DNA of 64,000 bases from Rheinheimera aquimaris (lineage in GTDB: Bacteria; Pseudomonadota; Gammaproteobacteria; Enterobacterales; Alteromonadaceae): the NCBI RefSeq assembly GCF_020531985.1, contig NZ_JAJAVQ010000003.1, positions 434,001-498,000 of the forward strand. Direction: 5' to 3'. This document shows, piece by piece, positions 29,890 through 37,397 of the stretch. The notes under the pieces were generated by a model. That model saw only the letters and a list, made by a program, of their open reading frames with translations. It searched no databases and was not told the DNA's origin. The number at the start of each line of letters is the position of its first letter. Positions within the stretch are counted from its first letter, which is position 1. The translations under genes and the position numbers were made by a program.

Positions 29890-30903
29890 ATGCTAACTCT
29901 GTTACCCGACAATAAGCTGATTGATAGCAGTGGCCTGCCAAAGCTTGGCCATTTTGACACACCTGTCACTGAGCTTGGGCTGGCAGATTTTGCTTACCGC
30001 ACAGTGATGGACAAACCCACCTCCGCACTGGCGCGCTATTTTCACTACAAACAGTTTCAGTTTATCAGTATCTGCCATAGTGACTGGCAAATAGGTATCG
30101 CCATAGCTGACATCCGCTATGCGGCTAATGCGTTTTGCTATTTTCACGACCGCAACCAGCAGCAGTTGGATCAAATTAGCCTGCTAAGACCCCTTAGCGT
30201 CGGTGTACAGATGAGCCACTCCCCTACCGCAGGTACCGCGTCGATAAAAGGCAAACAACAGATCTGCATTACACCGGCAGGATACGACTGGCAGCTTAAA
30301 CTGAAAGGCGAGCGGCTAAATGGCGAGCTAACGCTTCAGGCTGGCCCTGCACCACAACCTTTAGCTTTATGCACTGCAACCGGCTATAACGGCTGGACCT
30401 ACACCCAAAAACACAATGCGCTAAAAGTTACCGGTTCACTACAATATCGTGGCAAGCCTTTGGATCTAAGCCGGGCACTGGCAGGTTATGACTTCTCTGC
30501 CGGTTATATGCGCCGTGAAACCACCTGGCGCTGGGGTAGCATCAGTGCGCTGCTACCAGAGGGGGCATTCGGTCTCAATCTGGCCTGTGGTGTAAATGAA
30601 ACCGGCACGACGGAAAACTGCCTGTGGCTGAATGGCGAAAAACAGCTGCTGGGATCGGTCAATATTGCCCTTAACCGGCAGCACGGCACACAGCCCTGGC
30701 AATTCGGTAGTGCCGATAACAGAATTAACCTGCAATTCTTTCCGCAGCAATGCCGGCAGGAACGGTTAAATCTGGGCTTGTTAGCCAGCAATTTTCGCCA
30801 GTATTGCGGCGAATTTTCCGGTGAAATACTGCTAAACAGCGGCAAAAAACTTAAATTAGATCAAATACCCGGCCTGGCTGAAGACCATTTTGCCCGTTGG
30901 TAA
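29890..30903 (+). CDS. DUF2804 family protein
   Basis: A 337-aa protein starting MLTLLPDNKLIDSSGLPKLGHFDTP, the N-terminal pattern of DUF2804. It contains SAGYMRRETTWRW and GAFGLNLACGVNETGTTENCLW, also typical. There is no signal peptide; the sequence looks beta-rich. The function is unknown. It lies 46 nt after slyD. Confidence 0.8.
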   Translation: MLTLLPDNKLIDSSGLPKLGHFDTPVTELGLADFAYRTVMDKPTSALARYFHYKQFQFISICHSDWQIGIAIADIRYAANAFCYFHDRNQQQLDQISLLRPLSVGVQMSHSPTAGTASIKGKQQICITPAGYDWQLKLKGERLNGELTLQAGPAPQPLALCTATGYNGWTYTQKHNALKVTGSLQYRGKPLDLSRALAGYDFSAGYMRRETTWRWGSISALLPEGAFGLNLACGVNETGTTENCLWLNGEKQLLGSVNIALNRQHGTQPWQFGSADNRINLQFFPQQCRQERLNLGLLASNFRQYCGEFSGEILLNSGKKLKLDQIPGLAEDHFARW

Positions 30904-31004
30904 CAGCCTGTTAGCAATGGCAGTAAATTCTTGACACCGGCTGCAAAGCCACATATTTTTAGCCCCTTGTGCAGTCAACTACCATTGAGCGAAGTCCGGC
31001 CCGA

Positions 31005-31955
31005 ATGAAAGATCGTATTATCATTTCTGTTTCGACAATCAATGGTACCCGCCATTTTAATGTCAGTAAGTTATTTAAACGTAACGCAATTATTGCAATG
31101 TGGATGTTGCTGTTTGGCTTGCTGATTACCGCCGCCGTCATTGAATACCTGATGCGCTCAGTCGACCAGAGCCAGGCGCAGCGCGCGCATTTATCAGCTC
31201 AGGCCAGTACGCTACGGGATGAAATCAGTGCTCTGCAAGACAGCAAACAGCAGCTGGAGCAAGAATTGAACCTGAAGCAGGATGAAATGCTACAGGTAAT
31301 CAACCGCGTTGGCGAAATCGAACTCGCGTTAGGGCTGGAACAGCAATATCCGCAAAATTTGGAAAACCGGCTTGATACCGCCAGTATCAACTCATCCGCT
31401 CGCCATACTATCTTGCAATTGGTGCCAAATGGTTCACCGCTGGAGTTTAATCGCCGCTCTTCGCGCTTCGGTTTGCGTCAGCACCCGATTGTCGGTAAGC
31501 AACAACACCACAAAGGTATTGATTTGTCGGCCAGCCGCGGTACCCCTATTTATGCACCGGCTGATGGCGTAGTTGAAGTAATACGCAGCAGTAAACAGGG
31601 CTACGGTAATTTACTGAGAATCCGCCATGCCTTTGGTTTCTCTACGCTGTATGCCCACCTTGATAGCTTTAAAGTGAAAAGTGGCTACTTTGTTCACAAA
31701 GGCGAGCTGATAGCAACGTCAGGTAATACCGGCTTATCTACCGCACCACATTTACATTATGAAGTACATTTCCTTGATCGGGCGTTGAATCCGCAAAGCT
31801 TTATGGATTGGGATTCTTCTAACTTTGATCTGGTGTTTGAGAAGGAAAGGAGCATTAAATGGGATTCTTTGGTAAGCATGCTGGAAACGAAGGCAAGCAC
31901 ACAGTTGCAACTGTCATCGCACAAGGATGTTCAGTTAACGGCAACGTCAGACTAA
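31005..31955 (+). CDS. M23 family metallopeptidase (LytM-type)
   Basis: A 316-aa envelope protein: an N-terminal membrane anchor (about 28-51, AIIAMWMLLFGLLITAAVIEY), a coiled coil (about 58-115), and an M23 domain with zinc-site residues in HKGIDLSA and HLHYEVHF. It likely cuts or regulates cutting of peptidoglycan cross-bridges. The start was taken at MKDRIII; a GTG twelve codons upstream is possible. Its last 97 bases overlap the bactofilin gene in another frame. Confidence 0.9.
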   Translation: MKDRIIISVSTINGTRHFNVSKLFKRNAIIAMWMLLFGLLITAAVIEYLMRSVDQSQAQRAHLSAQASTLRDEISALQDSKQQLEQELNLKQDEMLQVINRVGEIELALGLEQQYPQNLENRLDTASINSSARHTILQLVPNGSPLEFNRRSSRFGLRQHPIVGKQQHHKGIDLSASRGTPIYAPADGVVEVIRSSKQGYGNLLRIRHAFGFSTLYAHLDSFKVKSGYFVHKGELIATSGNTGLSTAPHLHYEVHFLDRALNPQSFMDWDSSNFDLVFEKERSIKWDSLVSMLETKASTQLQLSSHKDVQLTATSD

Positions 31956-32293
31956 GCGGCGACATACAGGTTGATGGTTACATTGAAGGCAAAATTGTCT
32001 GTGACCGCTCGTTGATCATCAGTGCTTCAGGCCGGATAAAAGGTGAAGTCACTGCAGATAAAGTTATTATCAATGGTTTGTTCGATGGTGAATGCTACGC
32101 CAACAGCGTTGAAATACTGCCGCAGGGTAAAGCGCACGGTGTGATTCACTGCGATGACTTAAGTATTGAGCGTGGCGGCAGCTTCTTGGGTAAAACGCTG
32201 CCAACCTCGTCTGATCAGGTTATCAGTCTGCCCAAAAACGAGGCTGACACTAAAACCAACCCGTCACTGGAAAATAAAGCCGAAAAAGGTTAA
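31859..32293 (+). CDS. Bactofilin (polymer-forming cytoskeletal protein)
   Basis: A 144-aa protein with a central bactofilin beta-helix (about 17-118; GCSVNGNVRLSGDIQVDGYIEGKIVCD ... IKGEVTADKVIINGLFDGECYANSVEILPQGKAHGVI) and charged flexible ends. Bactofilins polymerise without nucleotide and position cell-wall enzymes; pairing with an M23 peptidase is a recurrent theme (for example CcmA-Csd1). AAGGAG 8 nt before the ATG fixes the start, inside the end of the peptidase gene. Confidence 0.94.
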   Translation: MGFFGKHAGNEGKHTVATVIAQGCSVNGNVRLSGDIQVDGYIEGKIVCDRSLIISASGRIKGEVTADKVIINGLFDGECYANSVEILPQGKAHGVIHCDDLSIERGGSFLGKTLPTSSDQVISLPKNEADTKTNPSLENKAEKG

Positions 32294-32324
32294 CAACGCG
32301 GCACTATTGCTGTTGGTCGCAAAG

Positions 32325-32347
32325 GCTGGCGTTTTTTAAACGCCAGC
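32325..32347 (+). other. Perfect hairpin after bactofilin gene
   Basis: GCTGGCGTTT (32325-32334) pairs with AAACGCCAGC (32338-32347) across a 3-nt T loop. No T-run follows on either strand, so it may be an mRNA 3' stabiliser or a weak terminator. Confidence 0.45.
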
Positions 32348-32389
32348 GGTAGGTTAAACAGAATGTTTAAACCTTTGGGCACAATAACA

Positions 32390-33706
32390 ATGAAAAAAAC
32401 GCTTCTCGCCACTTTACTCACTTTGGGCAGTCTGTCTGCGGCTGCGACGCCTTTGTCTGATCAGATCCAGCAAGATTATCAGCAGCATCTCGGCGCACTG
32501 TTTACCCACTTCCACCAACATCCTGAACTTTCTCACATGGAAACCCAAACGGCAAAACGCCTCGCCAAAGAGCTGCGTGCGGCAGGGTTTGAGGTAACCG
32601 AAGGCGTCGGTAAAACCGGCGTGGTCGCTATGCTGAAAAACGGCCCGGGGCCTTTGGTGATGATGCGGGCAGACATGGATGGCTTACCGGTGGAAGAAAA
32701 GTCCGGCTTGCCCTATGCATCTAAAGCCAAACAGACCGACTGGGACGGTAATGAAGTGCATGTCATGCATGCCTGTGGCCATGATGTACACATCACCAGC
32801 CTGGTTGGCACTGCGCGGCGGATGGCAGCGATGAAAGACAAATGGTCCGGCACGCTGATGCTGGTCGGCCAGCCGGCGGAAGAACGGGTTGGCGGCGCTA
32901 AAGGCATGATGGAAGATAATATCTGGGGCCGCTTTGGTCAGCCCGATTATGCGCTGGCCTTTCATGTATCGTCGGAAATCGAAGCCGGTAAGATTGTGGC
33001 GGTAGAGGGATCGCCGTATTCGGGCGTAGACAGCGTCGATATTATTATTCATGGTGTTGGTGCGCATGGCGCCAGCCCACACCGCGGTAAAGACCCCATA
33101 GTGTTAGGTTCACAAATCGTACTGGCGCTGCAAACTATCGTCAGCCGCGAAATTGCCCCGAAAGAACCAGCGCTTATTACCGTTGGCGCTTTTCACAGTG
33201 GCACCAAGCACAACATTATCTCTGATAAAGCGCATCTGCAGCTGACGGTGCGTAACGACAACTGGGAAACCCGCGAGTATTTAATGGCGGCGATTAAACG
33301 GGTTGCCGAGAACATGGGCCGGGCAGCGGGCTTACCGGAAGATAAACTGCCGGAAGTGCGTATCAGCGATGAACCCACTCCACCAACAGTAAACGATATT
33401 CCACTGACCAAACGGCTGAAAAAGGCCTGGACGGCCAGTATGGGCCAACCGGTATTTGACGAAAACTATAAGCGCTTAGGTATGGGTGCTGAGGACTTCC
33501 CGTTTTTTACCACTGAGCCGTATATCCCCAGCACTTACTTTGCGGTAGGCGGCACGCCAGCGGCTGACTTCGCTGCCGAGAAAGCTGGCGGCCCGGCTGT
33601 ACCCAGCCATCACAGCCCGTTGTTTAAAATCAGCCCCGAACCTGCAGTAACCAAAGGTGTCGAGGCAACAGTAATCGCATTGCTGGATTTAATGCCGAAG
33701 CAGTAA
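32390..33706 (+). CDS. Secreted M20 family amidohydrolase
   Basis: A 438-aa exported metallohydrolase with a signal peptide (MKKTLLATLLTLGSLSAAATP). Peptidase M20 motifs: MRADMDGLP, MHACGHDVH (metal ligands), QPAEERVGGAKGMM, and the final GMGAEDFPFF. The dimerisation domain lies about 205-320. Such enzymes cleave N-acyl amino acids or hippurate-like amides; periplasmic location suggests scavenging of peptides or amides. The start at MKKTLL was chosen over an ATG nine codons upstream. A structured element lies 40 nt downstream. Confidence 0.92.
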   Translation: MKKTLLATLLTLGSLSAAATPLSDQIQQDYQQHLGALFTHFHQHPELSHMETQTAKRLAKELRAAGFEVTEGVGKTGVVAMLKNGPGPLVMMRADMDGLPVEEKSGLPYASKAKQTDWDGNEVHVMHACGHDVHITSLVGTARRMAAMKDKWSGTLMLVGQPAEERVGGAKGMMEDNIWGRFGQPDYALAFHVSSEIEAGKIVAVEGSPYSGVDSVDIIIHGVGAHGASPHRGKDPIVLGSQIVLALQTIVSREIAPKEPALITVGAFHSGTKHNIISDKAHLQLTVRNDNWETREYLMAAIKRVAENMGRAAGLPEDKLPEVRISDEPTPPTVNDIPLTKRLKKAWTASMGQPVFDENYKRLGMGAEDFPFFTTEPYIPSTYFAVGGTPAADFAAEKAGGPAVPSHHSPLFKISPEPAVTKGVEATVIALLDLMPKQ

Positions 33707-33746
33707 ATCATTCCTTGTAAGGATACCACCAGGCAGCAATTAAGCA

Positions 33747-33844
33747 GAATCGGTATACCCTAAACCAACCGTCTCAGCCCCGGACGGGCTGAGAGGAGCC
33801 CCCAGGGATGGGTTTACGGCGTGTTGGTGCAGGTATACCGATTC
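33747..33844 (+). repeat. Structured RNA-like repeat element, copy 1
   Basis: A perfect 13-bp closing stem (33747-33759 with 33832-33844) encloses a perfect 8-bp hairpin CTCAGCCC/GGGCTGAG, a pairing TAAACC/GGTTTA or alternatively CCAACCGT with ACG...GTTGG, and the core GGATGGGTTTACGGCGTGTTGG. A second, sequence-diverged copy with the same layout is at 56818-56914 on the minus strand. Both copies start shortly after a stop codon. Confidence 0.7.
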
Positions 33845-33870
33845 GGCGGAACTGTCTGACTACCGTAGAT

Positions 33871-33889
33871 AAACAGTAGCTGTTTTTTT
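33871..33889 (+). terminator. Putative terminator after the structured element
   Basis: AAACAG-TAG-CTGTTT followed by four further Ts. The loop is only three bases but the U-tract is good. It would end a transcript containing the 33747-33844 element. Confidence 0.5.
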
Positions 33890-33981
33890 CAGCAGTGAAA
33901 GATGCAAAGCCACAGCATTCTGCTACAATGCCGCCCCTTTTGCAGGCTTAGGCCCGCAGTATTCAATTTTGCGGAGCGCCA

Positions 33982-35361
33982 ATGAGCAACACAGCATTTT
34001 CTACCCTCGCCTTACCTGCAGCATTGCTGGGCAATCTGGCCGACCTTGGTTACAGCAGCATGACCGATATTCAGGCCCAGGCCTTGCCAGAAATCCTGGC
34101 AGGTAAAGACGTTATCGCCCGTGCTAAAACCGGTTCAGGTAAAACCGCCGCCTTTGGCCTTGGTTTGCTGGCTAAGCTGGATGTGAAATACTTTCGTGTA
34201 CAAAGTCTGGTGTTATGCCCTACCCGGGAACTGGCCGATCAGGTGGCGGCGGAGCTACGCAAACTGGCGCGCAGTATTCACAATATTAAAATTCTTACGC
34301 TGTGTGGCGGTGTACCGATTGGCCCGCAAATAGGATCGTTAGAACACGGCGCCCACATTATTGTCGGCACACCGGGACGGGTCATTGATCATCTGGAAAA
34401 AGGCCGTTTAAGCCTGGTTGATTTAACCACACTGGTGCTGGATGAAGCAGACCGCATGCTGGAAATGGGCTTTAGTGCCGATCTTGATGCTGTAATCGCC
34501 AAAGCACCGGCCCAGCGACAAACCTTGTTGTTCAGCGCAACTTACCCGGATGCTATCGCCAAACTCAGTGAGCGTTTACTTACTGCACCGGTTCAAATCA
34601 CGGTAGAGCAGCAGCATAATACAAGCAGTATTGAGCAGCTGTTTTTCCAGGTGACAGACAACAATACGCGCTTAGATGCACTGCACCAGTTACTGCTTAA
34701 TTATCAGGGCCAGAGCAGCATGGTATTTTGTAATACCAAACGCGAAACGCAGGATGTTGCTGATGCCCTGCACGCTTTTGGTTTTAGCGTACTGGCACTG
34801 CATGGCGATATGGAGCAAAAAGATCGCGACCAAACCTTAGTACAATTTGCCAACGGCAGTGCCTGTATCCTGGTAGCCACTGATGTGGCCGCACGGGGCC
34901 TGGATATCAGCAGCGTAGATGCGGTATTTAACTATCAGCTGGCACACGATGCCGATACCCATACTCACCGTATTGGCCGCACCGGTCGCGCTGGCCAGAG
35001 TGGTATTGCCTTGAGCATATTTACTGCCAGCGATGCCGGTAAGTTAGTGACACTGGAAGATGGCCTTGGTGTAGCGATTACGCCAAAGCCACTACCGCCG
35101 GCCAACGCGGCACTGACACCAGCCAAACCAACCCTGGCCACCCTGCAGCTTGATGGTGGCAAAAAGCATAAGATCCGCGCCGGTGACATCGTCGGCGCTT
35201 TAACCGCCAGCAAGCAGCTAACCAACGACGACCTCGGCAAAATTCAGCTGCACGATATCTGGAGCTTTGTGGCGGTAAAGCGCAGTAAAGTGAAACTGGC
35301 GCTGCAACTGCTGCAACAGGGCAAGATTAAAGGCAAAAGTATCCGCGCCAGAATGCTGTAA
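33982..35361 (+). CDS. dbpA: ATP-dependent RNA helicase DbpA
   Basis: A 459-aa DEAD-box helicase for 23S rRNA/50S assembly. Q motif TDIQAQALPEIL, Walker A AKTGSGKT, DEAD as LDEADRMLEMGF, SATYP, and helicase C motifs (GDMEQKDRD, DVAARGLDI, HRIGRTGRAGQ). The C-terminal DbpA RNA-binding domain is clear (HKIRAGDIVGALT, GKIQLHDIWSFVAV), which separates it from RhlB, RhlE and SrmB. Confidence 0.95.
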   Translation: MSNTAFSTLALPAALLGNLADLGYSSMTDIQAQALPEILAGKDVIARAKTGSGKTAAFGLGLLAKLDVKYFRVQSLVLCPTRELADQVAAELRKLARSIHNIKILTLCGGVPIGPQIGSLEHGAHIIVGTPGRVIDHLEKGRLSLVDLTTLVLDEADRMLEMGFSADLDAVIAKAPAQRQTLLFSATYPDAIAKLSERLLTAPVQITVEQQHNTSSIEQLFFQVTDNNTRLDALHQLLLNYQGQSSMVFCNTKRETQDVADALHAFGFSVLALHGDMEQKDRDQTLVQFANGSACILVATDVAARGLDISSVDAVFNYQLAHDADTHTHRIGRTGRAGQSGIALSIFTASDAGKLVTLEDGLGVAITPKPLPPANAALTPAKPTLATLQLDGGKKHKIRAGDIVGALTASKQLTNDDLGKIQLHDIWSFVAVKRSKVKLALQLLQQGKIKGKSIRARML

Positions 35362-35435
35362 ACTGCGACAACAGCGTATCTGCCAGCCTGACATTGATGC
35401 CGGAACCGGTACTGATAAATAAGCAAAAATTTACT

Positions 35436-35465
35436 GTGCTACTGACATAGGGTTGTCAGTAGCAC
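35436..35465. terminator. Perfect 12-bp hairpin between dbpA and the NTF2-like gene
   Basis: GTGCTACTGACA (35436-35447) and TGTCAGTAGCAC (35454-35465) pair perfectly across a 6-nt loop. On the plus strand only GTTTC follows; on the minus strand AGTAAATTTTT follows. It may terminate dbpA transcription or be a protein-binding palindrome. Confidence 0.45.
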
Positions 35466-35504
35466 GTTTCACAATGATGTTGTCAACGTTCGGAGGACAG
35501 CATC

Positions 35505-35837
35505 ATGCACCAGTTGGAACCTGCCATCGCACAATTTATTCAGGCACATAACCGCCACGATACCGCAGCCATAGTGTCGTTTTTCGACCCCGAAGCCGTC
35601 GTACTGGCGCAGGATCAAATATGGGTAGGGCATGCTGCAATTTGCCGCTGGCAACAGCTGCAGCCTGCTGACCACACCCTGGAAATTACTGCCGTGCGGC
35701 GCCATTTTGGCGAGTTTTATCTGCAAACCCGCTGGCGCAAAGCGGCAAATGACGCCGATGATTGCCAGTATGTATTTGCGCTGCAAGATGGCAAAATAAG
35801 CCGATTAATCGTGCAGACCAGGAGCAACATCAGGTGA
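35505..35837 (+). CDS. NTF2-like (SnoaL-fold) protein
   Basis: A 110-aa protein with the cone-shaped NTF2 pattern: N-terminal helix (QLEPAIAQFIQAHNRHDTAAIVSFFDPEAVVL), WVGHAAICRW and a C-terminal sheet (YVFALQDGKISRLIVQT). These proteins bind small ligands or act as isomerases; the ligand is unknown. Its stop overlaps the GTG start of the WYL regulator, so the two are translationally coupled. Confidence 0.75.
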   Translation: MHQLEPAIAQFIQAHNRHDTAAIVSFFDPEAVVLAQDQIWVGHAAICRWQQLQPADHTLEITAVRRHFGEFYLQTRWRKAANDADDCQYVFALQDGKISRLIVQTRSNIR

Positions 35838-36766
35838 ACCGGGTAGACCGGCTGCTAGCCATTATTTTGTATCTGCAAAGCCGCCGCTATTGTACCGCTG
35901 AGATGATGGCCGACCATTTTGGTTTAAGCGTCCGCACTATATACCGCGATCTGGCCGCGATAGCGGAGGCTGGCGTACCGGTAATGGCAGAAGCGGGCTT
36001 AGGCTATCGGTTGATGAAAGGCTACTTGCTGCCGCCGGTCAATTTCTCCGAACAGGAAGCAATGGCACTAAGCACCGGCCTGATGCTGGCACAGCGTATG
36101 ACCAGCCAAAGCTATCTGCAACTGATGCAGAGCGCGCTCGACAAGGTTAAAGCCGTGCTGCCGGGCGAAAGTAAAAGCCGGTTAGAGCATTTAGCCGATG
36201 CGATGGCAACACCCACCAGTGCCCCACCGATGCAGGCCGATCTGAGCTTACTGCAACAAGCGATTGCCAGGCGCCAGCTGGTACAGTTTTGTTATCAAAA
36301 GGCCGATTTAAGCCAGAGCGAACGCCTGGCCGAACCCGCCGGGTTAATCTATTATCTTGGCCGCTGGCATTTTATCGCCTGGTGCCGGCTTCGCAGCGCC
36401 TACCGGGATTTTCGTACCGACCGCATCAGCCAGCTGAAATTGCTGCCAGATAGTGTGGCAAGCCGCGAGAGTTTTAATGCCCGCGATTTTATCCGCCAGA
36501 GTATGCCCGATGCGCCTTTACAAGCCACCATCAGCTTTACACCGGCAGCCGCAGACCGGGCAAAACGTGAATGGTGGCAAGGTGTCAGTGGCGAAATTTA
36601 TCAGGCCGATACCGTGCAACTTACACTTAACTGCAGCGACTGGCGCAGCCTGGCCAGTTGGCTGCTTAGCCTGGGTGACAATGCTACCGTGCTGGCACCA
36701 GCAGAATTAATTGATGAGATGCGCCAGCAAAGCCAGGCAATACTGGCACGATATCCGGCTGGTTAA
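35834..36766 (+). CDS. YafY-type WYL-domain transcriptional regulator
   Basis: A 310-aa protein starting at GTG (VNRVDRLLAIILYLQSR), with AGGAG 9 nt upstream and a four-base overlap with the previous stop. The N-terminal DeoR/HTH_11 domain (MMADHFGLSVRTIYRDLAAIAEAGVPV) is followed by a WYL domain (about 140-215; GLIYYLGRWHFIAWCRLRSAYRDFRTDRIS). WYL modules sense nucleotides or other ligands. It probably controls its own pair with the NTF2-like protein. Confidence 0.88.
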   Translation: MNRVDRLLAIILYLQSRRYCTAEMMADHFGLSVRTIYRDLAAIAEAGVPVMAEAGLGYRLMKGYLLPPVNFSEQEAMALSTGLMLAQRMTSQSYLQLMQSALDKVKAVLPGESKSRLEHLADAMATPTSAPPMQADLSLLQQAIARRQLVQFCYQKADLSQSERLAEPAGLIYYLGRWHFIAWCRLRSAYRDFRTDRISQLKLLPDSVASRESFNARDFIRQSMPDAPLQATISFTPAAADRAKREWWQGVSGEIYQADTVQLTLNCSDWRSLASWLLSLGDNATVLAPAELIDEMRQQSQAILARYPAG

Positions 36767-36771
36767 CGGCT

Positions 36772-37191
36772 CTAGCTATCCGGCTTCTGTTGACGCAGCG
36801 CCTTGGTAGCACCGCGCTGTTTTTTCTTTTCCAGCCTGCGCTGCTGACTGCCGTAAGTGGCTTTAGTGGCAACACGCTTTTTTGCCACCTTTGCCGCAGA
36901 CTGCACCAGTTCAATAAACTGCGCTAAGGCCTGTTCACGGTTCATTTCCTGGCTGCGGCTTTGCTGGCACTTGATAATAATCTTGCCACTTTGCGTAATA
37001 CGGTGGTCGGCTTTTGCCAGCAACCGCTCTTTATAAAACGCCGGCAAACTGGACGCATTAATATCAAAGATCAGCTGCGCGGCAGTAGAGACTTTATTCA
37101 CATGCTGCCCGCCCGCCCCACTGGAGCGGATAAACTGCCACTCCAGTTCAGTGTCGTTCAATACCACCACATTTGAGATTTGAATTGCCAT
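36772..37191 (-). CDS. arfB: Alternative ribosome-rescue factor ArfB
   Basis: A 139-aa class I release-factor homologue (YaeJ) that hydrolyses peptidyl-tRNA on ribosomes stalled without a stop codon. The GGQ motif is in [17 protein letters not shown], and the basic C-terminal tail (KKRVATKATYGSQQRRLEKKKQRG) would enter the empty mRNA channel. It is convergent with the WYL regulator and divergent from prpE. Confidence 0.94.
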   Translation of the reverse strand: MAIQISNVVVLNDTELEWQFIRSSGAGGQHVNKVSTAAQLIFDINASSLPAFYKERLLAKADHRITQSGKIIIKCQQSRSQEMNREQALAQFIELVQSAAKVAKKRVATKATYGSQQRRLEKKKQRGATKALRQQKPDS

Positions 37192-37397
37192 CAGTGGCCT
37201 TTGTTAATTCAGCGTAATGCGATCAGACCATAACCCTAGCCGTGTTACAAGGTTAGAAGCCCACAGCTGCTTATCGTCGCATGCAAGCCGTGATATACGC
37301 CTAAAGTCTATGCACCTTAAGTCTAAGTTCGTTAACACTGCTTTTTAGCTACAGTAAGGCAAAAGCCATTTACCGTTATCGACGCGAGGATGCAATT

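Noticed and set aside
33747-33844. TPP riboswitch
   Set aside because: It contains GCTGAGAGG, like the THI box, but lacks the second conserved half and lies downstream of a gene with no thiamine gene following.
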